A stretch of 64,000 bases of DNA, taken from Acetobacter ghanensis. Its GTDB lineage: Bacteria; Pseudomonadota; Alphaproteobacteria; Acetobacterales; Acetobacteraceae. Numbering within the stretch: position 1 is the first letter of the stretch; every line of letters starts with the position of its first letter. The stretch is taken from the NCBI RefSeq assembly GCF_001499675.1, contig NZ_LN609302.1, forward strand, positions 124,001-188,000, read 5' to 3'. The notes beneath the pieces are model-generated. The model was not told where the DNA came from. It saw nothing but the letters and a program-made list of their open reading frames with translations, and searched no databases. The translations under genes and the position numbers were made by a program. Shown here one piece after another: positions 10,101 to 18,226 of this stretch.

Positions 10101-10682
10101 CTCAAGCCGCAGGCCTGCTACGGCTACTGGAAAGCAGCGGGGGACGGCAACGACCTTGTTCTGTTTGAGCCCGACGGCACAACCGAGGCCGCCCGCTTTG
10201 CCCTGCCCCGCCAGCCCCGTGCGGATGGCGAATGTATTGCCGACTTCGTGCGCGACATAAACGATGCCGAGCGCGATGTGGTGGGCCTTCAGGTTGTGAC
10301 CGTGGGGCAGAAAGCCTCCGACATTGCCCGCGACTGGTTTGAGGAAAACCGGTATCAGGACTACCTGTACCTGCACGGCCTCTCGGTCGAAATGGCGGAA
10401 GCCATGGCCGAATACACCCACAAGCGTATTCGCGCCGAGCTGGGCTTTGCGGCGGAAGACCCGCGCAATATGGATGACCTGCTCCAGCAGGGCTACCGTG
10501 GCTCGCGCTATTCCTTTGGTTACCCGGCCTGCCCACGGCTGGAGGAACAGAGCAGCATTCTCGACCTGCTGGATGCACGGCGGATTGGCGTCTCCCTGAC
10601 CGATGGGGACCAACTCCACCCCGAACAGTCCACCTCGGCGCTAGTCGTGCTTAACAAACATGCCAAATATTTTACGATCTGA
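7176..10682 (+). CDS. metH: Cobalamin-dependent methionine synthase MetH
   Basis: Encodes a 1168-residue enzyme that transfers the methyl group of 5-methyltetrahydrofolate to homocysteine through bound cobalamin. All four modules are present. The homocysteine domain has zinc ligands Cys225 (LNCATG) and Cys291-Cys292 (GGCCGTS). The pterin-binding domain begins near SIGERCNANGSKKW and includes DPLTFTIATG. The B12 domain has the cobalt-ligand motif DVHDIGKN (His737). The C-terminal reactivation domain, which binds S-adenosylmethionine, ends with GYPACPRLEEQ. Length is normal. I chose ATG 7176; a TTG at 7143 is in frame but gives an unlikely extension. No cobalamin or SAM riboswitch can be recognised in the short upstream gap. 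Confidence 0.97.
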   Translation: MSSRLPLLDALRDQVLLCDGGMGSRIQMLDLDVQRDYWGQENCTEVLTLSRPELIREIHRGYFEAGADMVETNTFGASPITLGEFGLTDRTREINRASAILAREAADSFADGRHRYVLGSMGPGTKLPSLGNIDYDTLEAALAEQTRGLIEGGVDAVLIETCQDTLQIKAAVNGVKIARAEAGVKLPIFVQVTVETTGTLLVGPDIAAAATVINALDVDLLGLNCATGPQEMAEHVRWLAENWPRLISVLPNAGLPELVDGKTHYPLSPEDMATWVERFVQEDGINMTGGCCGTSTPHIAALDAMLRRRAEATGRHRPAPVARTAVWVPSVASLYSQVPLRQENAYFSIGERCNANGSKKWRELQEAHDWDGCVTVGREQLREGSNALDICTAFVGRNEREEMDEVIKRFTSSVNAPLVIDSTETPVIEAALKLHGGKPIINSINFEDGEGPAADRLTLARKFGAAVVALTIDEDGMARKPEDKLRIASRLVDFACNKYGLPQSDLMIDPLTFTIATGAEDDRKLGQWTLEGIRMIHEAFPDIQIVLGLSNISFGLNPAARAVLNSVYLDHAIKAGMTAAIVHVSKIRPLHLIAPEEVKVAEDLIFDRRTDGYDPLQALLAMFADRKASDAVKRKQAETAEERLKDRIVDGDRKGLEADLEEAMQTMAPLDIINTVLLDGMKVVGELFGAGKMQLPFVLQSAETMKAAVAWLEPHMERAEGQQRGTIVLATVKGDVHDIGKNLVDIILTNNGYRVVNLGIKVPVADMIDAARKEKADAIGMSGLLVKSTVIMRENLEEIARAGLDTPVLLGGAALTRNYVEEDCVAAYAPTGRVAYARDAFDGLTLMDQIAQNGFDGYLAAIQKRREGKATRKNARTPEAAETRGYGPVDKAEVRIRRERLTADEPRLTPPFWGAKVLEATPEAILPFLNERALYQFQWGFRKQGRSLDDFLVWARQELRPILQRMLKLAADEQILKPQACYGYWKAAGDGNDLVLFEPDGTTEAARFALPRQPRADGECIADFVRDINDAERDVVGLQVVTVGQKASDIARDWFEENRYQDYLYLHGLSVEMAEAMAEYTHKRIRAELGFAAEDPRNMDDLLQQGYRGSRYSFGYPACPRLEEQSSILDLLDARRIGVSLTDGDQLHPEQSTSALVVLNKHAKYFTI

Positions 10683-10706
10683 TTAAGCGGGCATTGACCT
10701 GCCGGG

Positions 10707-11060
10707 ATGGTGCAGCGCATCATCCCGCATATGGTTTATTCCCGCCCGCATGTCGTGCCTCCTCTGACCCCAAAGCGTAAGGACCTGTATTTGCAGGTCG
10801 GGCAACACGCCACAGGCTGCACAACCGCGTTTATTGATGGCAGGCGGGCAGACCTTGTGCGCGAGAGCGCCTTATTCCTCCACACACTGGCCTCCCTATG
10901 GGAGCAGGACGCGGTGGACGATACGGATGTCTGGACCGAACTGCTGCGGCGGGTAGAGGTCTCGGACCTGCTCCATAAGCTGAACCAGCCTCCTCACCGC
11001 AAAAAGAAGAACGGCCACCCCAGCAGGCCGTGGCGCGTAACCACCAGCAAGCTGCCTTAA
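10707..11060 (+). CDS. HisE/MazG-like protein lacking catalytic acidic residues
   Basis: Encodes about 117 residues; an ATG at 10731 is an alternative start. The stretch GRRADLVRESALFLHTLASL followed by DDTDVWTELLRRVEVSDLL lines up well, by eye, with the C-terminal helices of phosphoribosyl-ATP pyrophosphatase (HisE: DRAALVAESADLLYHLLVLW, then DVWAELARR). The Mg-binding acidic motif of HisE (VGEEAVE) is replaced by VGQHATG, and the ExxD of the next helix reads ESAL, so hydrolytic activity looks lost. It sits 24 bases downstream of metH and could be co-transcribed with it. No his gene is nearby. The role is unknown: a binding or regulatory relic of the MazG fold is one possibility. Confidence 0.6.
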   Translation: MVQRIIPHMVYSRPHVVPPLTPKRKDLYLQVGQHATGCTTAFIDGRRADLVRESALFLHTLASLWEQDAVDDTDVWTELLRRVEVSDLLHKLNQPPHRKKKNGHPSRPWRVTTSKLP

Positions 11061-11069
11061 GCACTCCGT

Positions 11070-12550
11070 TCAGGGTGTTGGTGTGTCTGCGCCCTGTTGC
11101 ATTGGTGCGGGCAGGCAGGCCTTGCGCGCGTACACCGTGGCAAAATGGTCCGTATAAAGCCGCTCCCATGCAGGGTCCTGTGCCAGATGGGCGTTAAGCG
11201 GCCACGCGGGGGCTGCAAACGTCCAGCAGACGGCATACTGGCGGGCGATCGTGTTAAAATCCGCATCATGGCCAAGCAGTGCGTCAAACATGGATAACCG
11301 GAACGCCTGTGGGAACAGCTCTGCCCGTCCATCCAGCAGCGGCGGAATGTGGCGGAAAATCAGATAACCTCCAAGCGTGTCATCGTTAAACACGGGCTGG
11401 GCCTGCAAGGCTGGCGGCACATGCTGCAACGCCACCTCCGCACCACCAACGGGGCTGACCGGCAAAGGGAAGCGCACCCGTAACCCCAGCACCCCAAGCG
11501 CCAGAACCAGCACCCCACAAACCCGCAACCAGACAGACCTGCCCCCCTGCACCGCGCCACCCTGCGACACAGAGGGAAAGCTCCGCCGCAACGCAGGCAG
11601 AAGCAGGAACGGCCCCACCGCCCCCGCCACCAGTTCGTGCCTCTGGTGGGTTATGGCCTCATAACCAAGGCAGACCACGGCCAACGCCGCCGAGCGGGAC
11701 AGCACAATGGAGCGCGTAAGGCTGGCGTACAGCAGCACAAGCAGTGCGACCTCTATCGGCTGCAACCGCGAAAAATCGGGGGGAGCCACTCCCGAACACC
11801 TTGGTAGCGCATGGGATGGAGGAGATGATCCAACGGGAAGAACGCGCCATGCACGCCAGAGGGATTGATGCAGACCGCCACAAGGCAGAGCAGCAGGAAC
11901 ATGGCCCATCTGCCCGCATTGGCCAGCGTGTGTTGCCGCGCCACCTGCACCACGGCACAGCCCAGCGCCATAATGCCACCCAGCACAAAGCTTCCGTGCA
12001 TGTTGCACCACGGCACCAGCGCCAGAGCGGTCCATAACGGAGGGGGCGTGTTGTCATCCATCGCGCGCAGCAGCAGGCTGCTCCACCACGTAAGAATAGG
12101 CAGAACCAGAATATGGGGCCGGGCAAGAATTTGCGGTATCATGCACACAAAGGCCAGACTACAGACCAGCACGCACACAGGCAGGGCAACGCATTGGCTC
12201 AACCTGCGGGCAATGCACCCCATGGCAAGCGCCACGGCTGCGGCTGTCAGCAACGTCAGCCCCAGATACCCTGCCAGAGCATAGGCGGCCGCCAGTACAA
12301 CCTCGGCCAGCCACTCATGGTCCAGCCAGGGGTGCCCCGCAACGGAGCGTGTAAACGGGTCTGTCATGGGGACGGTATGATGGGCCATCATCCACTGCCC
12401 CGCCGCCATATGCCACCACGTATCCGCATCCCGCAGGGAGAGCGGCAGGAACAGCACAACCGCCCCCACACACAGCATGACCAGAGCGGTAAAATTCGGC
12501 CTGTTCCCCAATACCCGAGAAAGTGCTGGCTTGACGAAACCCTGTGGCAT
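11070..12550 (-). pseudogene. Multi-spanning membrane protein, GT-C-like, frameshifted
   Basis: One gene read in two frames. The first part (ATG 12550, after a GGAG ribosome binding site) has DADTWWHMAAGQWMM, then HTVPMTDPF and WLDHEWLAEVVLAAAYALAG, followed by many hydrophobic helices. This layout is seen in polytopic membrane proteins of the GT-C glycosyltransferase type. Frame is lost after REWLPPI at the G6 run 11778-11783. One more base there would join it smoothly to DFSRLQPIEVALLVLLYASL in the other frame, which runs through further helices and a soluble tail to 11070. Restored length would be about 493 residues. No transfer substrate can be proposed. The break may be a sequencing error. 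Confidence 0.7.
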
Positions 12551-12765
12551 AGTAACTCCAAAGCAGGCTGGAACAGACTCCAGACCACAGCGCATATGCC
12601 ACCAAAGCCCGTGCTGCACAGCCCGTAGCGTAGAATATTCCAGCGCAGACAATATGAGACGTGTTGATTTTTACCCAGACCGGACCGCACAGGCCAGCGC
12701 ATTGGGCAGGCTAGGCAGAACACCGGCCATAGCGGCCAGCCCCATAGGCCTGTAAACCCGTATTC

Positions 12766-13290
12766 ATGGCAGCCATAGACGCAATTTCCCTCATTATTGT
12801 GGCCCTCTCCACCCTGCATGGGCTGTGGCGCGGCTTTACCCAGCAGGCACTGGGGCTGCTAAGCTGGGCAGTGGCTATTTTGCTGGCGTTCCGCTTTCAT
12901 GCCGTGCCGGTGCCGTGGCTTTCCCGCTTCATTCATTCCCCCACCGGGTTGCAACTGGCCAGCTTTGCGCTGGTGCTGCTGTTTTTTCTGGTTGCAGGCT
13001 ACCTGCTGGCCGCCGCCATTGTGCGGATGGTGCGCGCCACACCGCTGGACGGGCTGGACCGCACGCTGGGCGGGCTGTTTGGCATAGCGCGGGGAGCGTG
13101 TGTGGTTGTGTTGCTGTTCATGGCCGGGCAATGGCTTTTGCAACCCGAGGACATGGCAGCCATAGAGGCCAATGGACGGCTGACCCCTTATATTCGCGCC
13201 GCAGCAACCCATATCCACCCTTATCTGGTGGAATTTGACGCAAAAGGGGTTGCGCCAAAGCGTTCAACAGGTCATGACGCCACCTTGTAA
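12766..13290 (+). CDS. cvpA: CvpA family membrane protein
   Basis: Encodes a 174-residue inner-membrane protein of the CvpA (colicin V production) family. It has about four hydrophobic segments, roughly residues 5-20, 27-45, 65-88 and 108-128, with the conserved LHGLWRGFTQQALGLLSWAV near the start and LDRTLGGLFGIARGACVV in the middle. The family is named for colicin V export but its molecular role is unsettled; links to peptidoglycan or envelope homeostasis are reported. It lies directly upstream of purF, the same order as in E. coli, supporting both calls. Confidence 0.88.
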   Translation: MAAIDAISLIIVALSTLHGLWRGFTQQALGLLSWAVAILLAFRFHAVPVPWLSRFIHSPTGLQLASFALVLLFFLVAGYLLAAAIVRMVRATPLDGLDRTLGGLFGIARGACVVVLLFMAGQWLLQPEDMAAIEANGRLTPYIRAAATHIHPYLVEFDAKGVAPKRSTGHDATL

Positions 13291-13336
13291 TCCCCATACG
13301 GCCAGTACCAGCCATTTGCGGAGGCCCTGCGCGCTT

Positions 13337-14824
13337 ATGCACCCCCATTCCACGCCGTCCGTTTCCCTCCCCGATCCTGTCCGTGCGGACGAGGACCACC
13401 TGCAAGAGGAATGTGCCGTTTTTGGCATATGGAACGCCAAGGACGCAGCTACTCTGACAACTCTGGGGCTGCACGCCCTCCAGCACCGCGGGCAGGAAGC
13501 GGCTGGCATTGTCTCCTTCGACCCGGCTCATAACCGCTTCAACTCCCACCGTGGGCTGGGGCTTGTGGGCGATGTGTTTAGTGATTCGCGCGTAATGGCC
13601 ACGTTGCAGGGCACACGCGCCATTGGTCACAACCGTTACGCCACAACAGGGGCCACCCTGCTGCGCAATGTGCAGCCCCTGTTTGCCGAGTTCGCCTTTG
13701 GTGGGCTGGCGGTGGCCCATAACGGCAACCTGACCAATGCTGACACGCTGCGCCGCGAACTGATCCGCCGTGGCTGCCTGTTCCAGTCCACCACGGATAC
13801 GGAAGTATTCGTGCACCTGATTGCCATCTCGCTTTACGCCACGGTGGAAGACCGGCTGATTGACGCGCTCAAGCGTGTAACCGGCGCGTATTCCCTCGTC
13901 GTCCTCTCGCAGGATGCACTGATCGGTGTGCGTGACCCCATGGGCGTGCGCCCACTGGTGCTGGGCAAGCTGCCGGGCGAAAACGGCAAGGAAGGCGCAT
14001 GGGTTCTGGCATCCGAAACCTGCGGGCTGGACATTATTGGCGCGGAATTCGTGCGCGATGTGGAACCGGGCGAACTTATTGTCATCAATGATGACGGTAT
14101 TCGCTCCCTGCGCCCGTTCGGGGATACGCAGCCGCATTTCTGCGTGTTTGAATACATCTACTTTGCCCGTCCGGACTCCGTGCTGGAGGGCCTGCCGGTC
14201 TATAACGTGCGCAAGGAAATCGGGCGTGAGCTGGCGCAGGAAAGCGGGGTTGAGGCCGATGTGGTCGTGCCTGTACCCGACTCCGGCGTGCCTTCGGCCA
14301 TTGGCTATGCGGAGGCCAGCGGCATTCCGTTCGAACTGGGCATTATCCGCAACCACTACGTGGGCCGCACCTTTATTGAACCCACCGACCAGATCCGGCA
14401 TCTGGGCGTTAAAATGAAGCACTCGCCCAACCGCCCGATTCTGGACGGCAAGCGCGTTGTTCTGGTGGACGATTCCATTGTGCGTGGCACCACATCCCGC
14501 AAGATCGTGGACATGGTGCGTGCGGCCGGGGCCAGCGAAGTGCATATGCGCATTTCCTCCCCCCCCACCAAGCACTCCTGCTTCTACGGGATTGATACGC
14601 CAGAGCGGAGCAAGCTGCTGGCTGCCCAGAACGACCTGAAGAAAATGGCCGAGCTGATTGGCGTGGACAGTCTGGCGTTCATCTCGCTCGATGGGCTGTA
14701 TCGCGCCATGGGGCATGAAAGCCGGAGCGCCAGCCGCTCCCGCTACTGCGATGCGTGCTTTACCGGCGAATACCCCATTGCGCTGGTTGACCACGATGCA
14801 GAATACGGCCCCGGCACGGCCTGA
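13337..14824 (+). CDS. purF: Amidophosphoribosyltransferase PurF
   Basis: Encodes a 495-residue enzyme for the first committed step of purine synthesis (PRPP plus glutamine to phosphoribosylamine). The N-terminal nucleophile glutaminase domain starts at Cys26 (EECAVFGIW), implying removal of a 25-residue propeptide. HRGQEAAGI and NGNLTNA follow. The phosphoribosyltransferase domain has the PRPP loop VVLVDDSIVRGTTS near residues 372-385. I chose ATG 13337 because GGAGG lies 12 bases upstream; the frame is open further back but into cvpA. It follows cvpA by 46 bases and ends at a strong terminator. Confidence 0.96.
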   Translation: MHPHSTPSVSLPDPVRADEDHLQEECAVFGIWNAKDAATLTTLGLHALQHRGQEAAGIVSFDPAHNRFNSHRGLGLVGDVFSDSRVMATLQGTRAIGHNRYATTGATLLRNVQPLFAEFAFGGLAVAHNGNLTNADTLRRELIRRGCLFQSTTDTEVFVHLIAISLYATVEDRLIDALKRVTGAYSLVVLSQDALIGVRDPMGVRPLVLGKLPGENGKEGAWVLASETCGLDIIGAEFVRDVEPGELIVINDDGIRSLRPFGDTQPHFCVFEYIYFARPDSVLEGLPVYNVRKEIGRELAQESGVEADVVVPVPDSGVPSAIGYAEASGIPFELGIIRNHYVGRTFIEPTDQIRHLGVKMKHSPNRPILDGKRVVLVDDSIVRGTTSRKIVDMVRAAGASEVHMRISSPPTKHSCFYGIDTPERSKLLAAQNDLKKMAELIGVDSLAFISLDGLYRAMGHESRSASRSRYCDACFTGEYPIALVDHDAEYGPGTA

Positions 14825-14851
14825 CCACCGGCACCCAATACAGCATAAAAA

Positions 14852-14884
14852 AACCCGCCAGAGGCACACTCTGGCGGGTTTTTT
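14852..14884. terminator. Bidirectional terminator between purF and the acetoin reductase gene
   Basis: AACCCGCCAGAG (14852-14863) pairs perfectly with CTCTGGCGGGTT (14869-14880) around a 5-base loop. It is flanked by A on the left and T on the right, so it can serve both convergent genes. Confidence 0.93.
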
Positions 14885-14903
14885 GTAGGGTCTGCACCAG
14901 CCC

Positions 14904-15686
14904 CTAGCGGTACACCATCCCCCCATCAATCAAGATCGACTGGCCGGTAACATAGTCGGAATCCGGGCCTGCAAACCATGAGACAAGACAGGCCACATCA
15001 TCGGGGGTTTCAGCCCGGCCAAGGGCAATGCCATCCACAAACTTCTTGTACGTCGCGCCCACGGGGGCACCAGTCAGGCTGGCAAATTCCTTGTCAATTT
15101 GCACCCACATATCCGTGCCCACAACGCCGGGGCAGTAGGCGTTTACGGTAATGCCGTGGCAGGCGTACTCCTTGGCGGCCGCCTGCGTTAGCCCACGCAC
15201 GGCAAACTTGGTGGAGGAATACACACCCAGCAGGGCATAGCCCTCGTGCCCGGCAATGGAGCAGGCGTTAATGATTTTGCCTTTACTTTTGCGCGCAATA
15301 AACTTGGCGGCCGCAAGCTGGATGCCCCACAGCGTGCCTTCCACGTTAATACGGTAAATGCGCTGCACTTCCTCCGGCGTCACATCCGCCAGCGGCTTAA
15401 TCTGGGCTATGCCTGCGTTGTTGACCATAATGTCAAACCCGCCCAGCGTGGCTTCCGCATGGTCAATGGCTGCGGCCACCTGCGCGCGGTCACCAATATC
15501 GGCCACAAAGCTGGTGGCCTTGCGACCCAGTGCCTCAATTTCCTTAACCACTTCTGCCAGACGGTCCTCTCGGATGTCCACCAAAGCAATATCGGCACCA
15601 TCCTTGGCCAGCCGCAGCGCAATGCCACGGCCAATACCCTGACCACCGCCAGTAACCAGCGCCACTTTTCCTGTAATATCCGCCAT
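14904..15686 (-). CDS. budC: Acetoin (diacetyl) reductase / 2,3-butanediol dehydrogenase, SDR family
   Basis: Encodes a 260-residue classical short-chain dehydrogenase. The cofactor loop is TGGGQGIG (residues 12-19), followed by NNAG (89-92) and a catalytic Ser143, Tyr156, Lys160 set (ACSIAG, YSSTK). The overall pattern, with GGKIINACS-like text, YSSTKFAVRGLTQAAAKEYA, NAYCPGVV and SDYVTGQSILIDGGM, closely resembles Klebsiella BudC. It probably interconverts diacetyl, acetoin and butanediol with NAD(H), which fits an acetic acid bacterium. I chose the ATG at 15686 (MADITGKVALVTGG); the upstream ATG adds residues with no fold. It is flanked by terminators, so it is monocistronic. Confidence 0.85.
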   Translation of the reverse strand: MADITGKVALVTGGGQGIGRGIALRLAKDGADIALVDIREDRLAEVVKEIEALGRKATSFVADIGDRAQVAAAIDHAEATLGGFDIMVNNAGIAQIKPLADVTPEEVQRIYRINVEGTLWGIQLAAAKFIARKSKGKIINACSIAGHEGYALLGVYSSTKFAVRGLTQAAAKEYACHGITVNAYCPGVVGTDMWVQIDKEFASLTGAPVGATYKKFVDGIALGRAETPDDVACLVSWFAGPDSDYVTGQSILIDGGMVYR

Positions 15687-15752
15687 GAGACTTTCTCCCG
15701 CGTGATGGGACACTGGGCGGGCGTCATGCACCCCCATTCAAAACCATCACCC

Positions 15753-15787
15753 AAAAAAACAGCCCCTACACACATGTGCAGGGGCTG
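15753..15787 (-). terminator. Terminator of the leftward pqi operon
   Basis: CAGCCCCT (15760-15767) pairs with AGGGGCTG (15780-15787). Read leftward the hairpin is followed by seven T, so it stops transcription coming from pqiC. Confidence 0.88.
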
Positions 15788-15819
15788 GTAGATAACGCCA
15801 ATCAGAGCTGAAAGTTGGC

Positions 15820-16515
15820 CTAGCCGTGTTTGGCATGAGGTGTGGACGCATCCGGCGCAGGCGTGGAAGCACTGGGGGCCTCGGGCGGGAGCAGACGGAT
15901 CTGCTGGGCCGCCACATCCGCCAACTGGCCCAGCAACTGGCTTAGCCCTTGCACCATGGCCATGGTGCTGCCCGCTGCATCACCTTTCAGGCTAACACGC
16001 TGGAGCGTACCCGGCCCATAGGGCGCGCCTGCGGCGGCGGGCTGCACAGCCAGCAGGGCATCCAGCTCCACCATGCCAGAAGGCCCGGTGGAAAAACGGC
16101 TGATGGACACATCCACATACACCTGCGGGTCTGCCGCAGCGGTATCATTCTCCACAAACACACCTGAGCCGGGCAGGCGCTGGGCCAGATCCCCCGCCAG
16201 TGCGTGGCCGATCTGACCCGCGAGGGAATCGCTCCACGCATCCGTTGCAGACAGGCTTAGCTTGTAACCGCTATCCGCCGTTACAATCCGGTCCCGGTCC
16301 AGACCGGAGGCAATGCTGGGCAGGCGCACCTCCACAAAACGGGGCCCCCCTGCCTGTGCCTGCCCCGGCACAACCGCCAGCGTGTAAAGCGAAGGCCCAC
16401 TGCTGGCGCACCCTGCCAACGTAACGGCCAAAAGCCCCAGAGAAGCCCCGCCAGCCAGAACATTACGGCGGGAAAGACCAGCCCCAGCCGGTCCGTAAGG
16501 TGTAACGCGAGCCAT
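15820..16515 (-). CDS. pqiC: PqiC-type ABC transporter auxiliary lipoprotein
   Basis: Encodes a 231-residue lipoprotein of the PqiC/YmbA family, the outer-membrane partner of the MCE protein PqiB in trans-envelope lipid transport. The lipobox is LAGC (Cys36), and SLYTL just after it is typical of the family. The helical C-terminal half with DAWSDSLAGQIGHALAGDLA also fits. The signal region begins SRRNVLAGG, which looks like a twin-arginine motif, unusual for this family. The C-terminal 30 residues are a Pro/Ala-rich tail. It starts 4 bases after the pqiB stop and ends just before a terminator. Confidence 0.88.
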   Translation of the reverse strand: MARVTPYGPAGAGLSRRNVLAGGASLGLLAVTLAGCASSGPSLYTLAVVPGQAQAGGPRFVEVRLPSIASGLDRDRIVTADSGYKLSLSATDAWSDSLAGQIGHALAGDLAQRLPGSGVFVENDTAAADPQVYVDVSISRFSTGPSGMVELDALLAVQPAAAGAPYGPGTLQRVSLKGDAAGSTMAMVQGLSQLLGQLADVAAQQIRLLPPEAPSASTPAPDASTPHAKHG

Positions 16516-16519
16516 GATC

Positions 16520-18226
16520 TTATCGTCCCGATATGAGCGCGGAGGGGTGGTTGGTCAGGAAGTCAGACAAAAAGCGCAGGGAGCGCGCGGTCTGCCCAAG
16601 CTGAATGACCATTGCCTGAAGGTTGCGCTTGAAGTCGCTGTTGCCACCATAGCTGGCCAGCAGGCGGTTGGCGTTGTGGAGCATCTGGTCCATCTGCTCT
16701 GCCATAGCGGGCAGGCGCTGGCTGAGCGGAGCAATGCCTTTTTGCAGGTCCTGCGTCAGCGCCTGGAAGTGCTGCATGGAAACACGCAGGCTGGCCAGAG
16801 ACTGTTTAACATCCGGGCTGGTCAGCGTTTCGTCCGCATGGGCCAGCAGGTTGTTGGCGTTGGTGCCAATCTGCTCAAACGGCATGGCCGCCAGACGGTC
16901 GGTTACGGTGGAGAGGGACTCCATAATGCCGCTCATCCCACCCGGCTGACCGGGGATGACAAGGGTTGTCCCTTCCATGCTGGTTGTGGCTTTGCCCGCG
17001 TTCTTGACGAAGTTGAGCGAGATCAGCTCTTCCCCCGTCAGCAGGCTTGCGCTGTCGGTGGAGGCACGCAGGCCATTGGCCACCAGCGTGCGCAGCATGT
17101 CCGTCACTTCCTCATGCGAGAGTTCCTTGGAGGACATCACACGTTCGGGCTGAATTTCCATGCCAATGCGCACGCGCGGGTGGCCGGGGGTGGAGGTCAT
17201 GTCCAGCTTGACGCTGGTGACGTTGCCAACCTGAATACCAAACATGCTGACCACAGCCCCCGGAGCCAGCCCCTTGACGGAGGAGGTCAGATACGTGGCA
17301 AGGGGAACACGCTCATGGTACCCGGCGTTCTGGGCGTCCTCCTCGCTCTCATACAGTTTGAACACTGTATTGGCGGCCGCCATGGGCAGGTCGCGCTGGG
17401 GTTTGCCCTCCTCCAGCGGGGACAGGCCAAACGCCACCCCACCGGAGAACAGCGCCTGAAGGGACTGCAACTGAACCTTGAGCCCCCCGGCCCCAAAGCC
17501 CACCTTAACACCGGAAACATTCCAGAACCGCGTGCTGCCATTAAGGTAATGGTCGTACGGTTCCTTAACAAAAATCTGGATCAGCACCGGCCCGCGGCCA
17601 CCGGGGGGCATGGTGTAACCCAGCACTTCCCCCACATCCACATCGCGGAAGAAGACAGGCGCGCCCTGACCGATGGAACCAATATTGTTGGCCACCAGCG
17701 TATAAGTCTGGCCCGGCTGGTCGGAGCGCATACCCGGCGGCGCTTCCAACCCTTCAAACCGGTCCACATGCGCGCCTGACGTATGGCCATCCGCATCCAG
17801 CCCCGGGTCAAAGGCGATGTATGCGCCCGACATCAGTGTTTCCAGCCCGGTAATGCTGGCACCGTTAATGCGCGGACGCACAACCCAGAAGCGGGCCTTG
17901 TCCGTCAGCATGTCATTGGTGCCCTTGTTCATGCGGATCAGCACACGCACATGACGCAGGTCGGGGGTGAGGGAGATGTTTTCCACCGTTCCCAGCACCA
18001 CGGACTTGTTTTTAACCTGCGTCTGGCCGCTGGTCAGGCCATCTGCCGTGTCAAAGATAACGGTAATTTCCGGCCCGTTATCCAAAAAGCTGCGCCAGAC
18101 CAGAAAGCCTGCAATGAGCACAGAAATAATGGGAATGACCCAGATAATGGAAAACCGGATCCGCCGCACCAACGCATCCTGATTGTCACTTTCACCATGT
18201 CTTGGAGAATTGTGCCTGTCGTTCAC
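16520..18226 (-). CDS. pqiB: PqiB-type MCE domain protein, intermembrane lipid transport
   Basis: Encodes a 568-residue protein with an N-terminal membrane helix (FSIIWVIPIISVLIAGFLVW, about residues 25-44) and three MCE repeats (starting near GPEITVIFDTADGL, GQTYTLVANNIGSIGQGAPV and LATYLTSSVKGLAPGAVVSM), then a long helical C-terminal region. This is the PqiB architecture, a periplasmic tube for lipids. The GTG at 18226 overlaps the pqiA stop (GTGA), which gives an N-terminus rich in charged residues before the helix; this coupling is why I prefer it over the longer open frame. Second gene of pqiABC. Confidence 0.93.
   Translation of the reverse strand: MNDRHNSPRHGESDNQDALVRRIRFSIIWVIPIISVLIAGFLVWRSFLDNGPEITVIFDTADGLTSGQTQVKNKSVVLGTVENISLTPDLRHVRVLIRMNKGTNDMLTDKARFWVVRPRINGASITGLETLMSGAYIAFDPGLDADGHTSGAHVDRFEGLEAPPGMRSDQPGQTYTLVANNIGSIGQGAPVFFRDVDVGEVLGYTMPPGGRGPVLIQIFVKEPYDHYLNGSTRFWNVSGVKVGFGAGGLKVQLQSLQALFSGGVAFGLSPLEEGKPQRDLPMAAANTVFKLYESEEDAQNAGYHERVPLATYLTSSVKGLAPGAVVSMFGIQVGNVTSVKLDMTSTPGHPRVRIGMEIQPERVMSSKELSHEEVTDMLRTLVANGLRASTDSASLLTGEELISLNFVKNAGKATTSMEGTTLVIPGQPGGMSGIMESLSTVTDRLAAMPFEQIGTNANNLLAHADETLTSPDVKQSLASLRVSMQHFQALTQDLQKGIAPLSQRLPAMAEQMDQMLHNANRLLASYGGNSDFKRNLQAMVIQLGQTARSLRFLSDFLTNHPSALISGR

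Noticed and set aside
13118-14929. 603-codon open frame antisense to purF
   Set aside because: Same antisense artefact; residue composition is unnatural (His/Gly/Arg-rich) and purF is certain.
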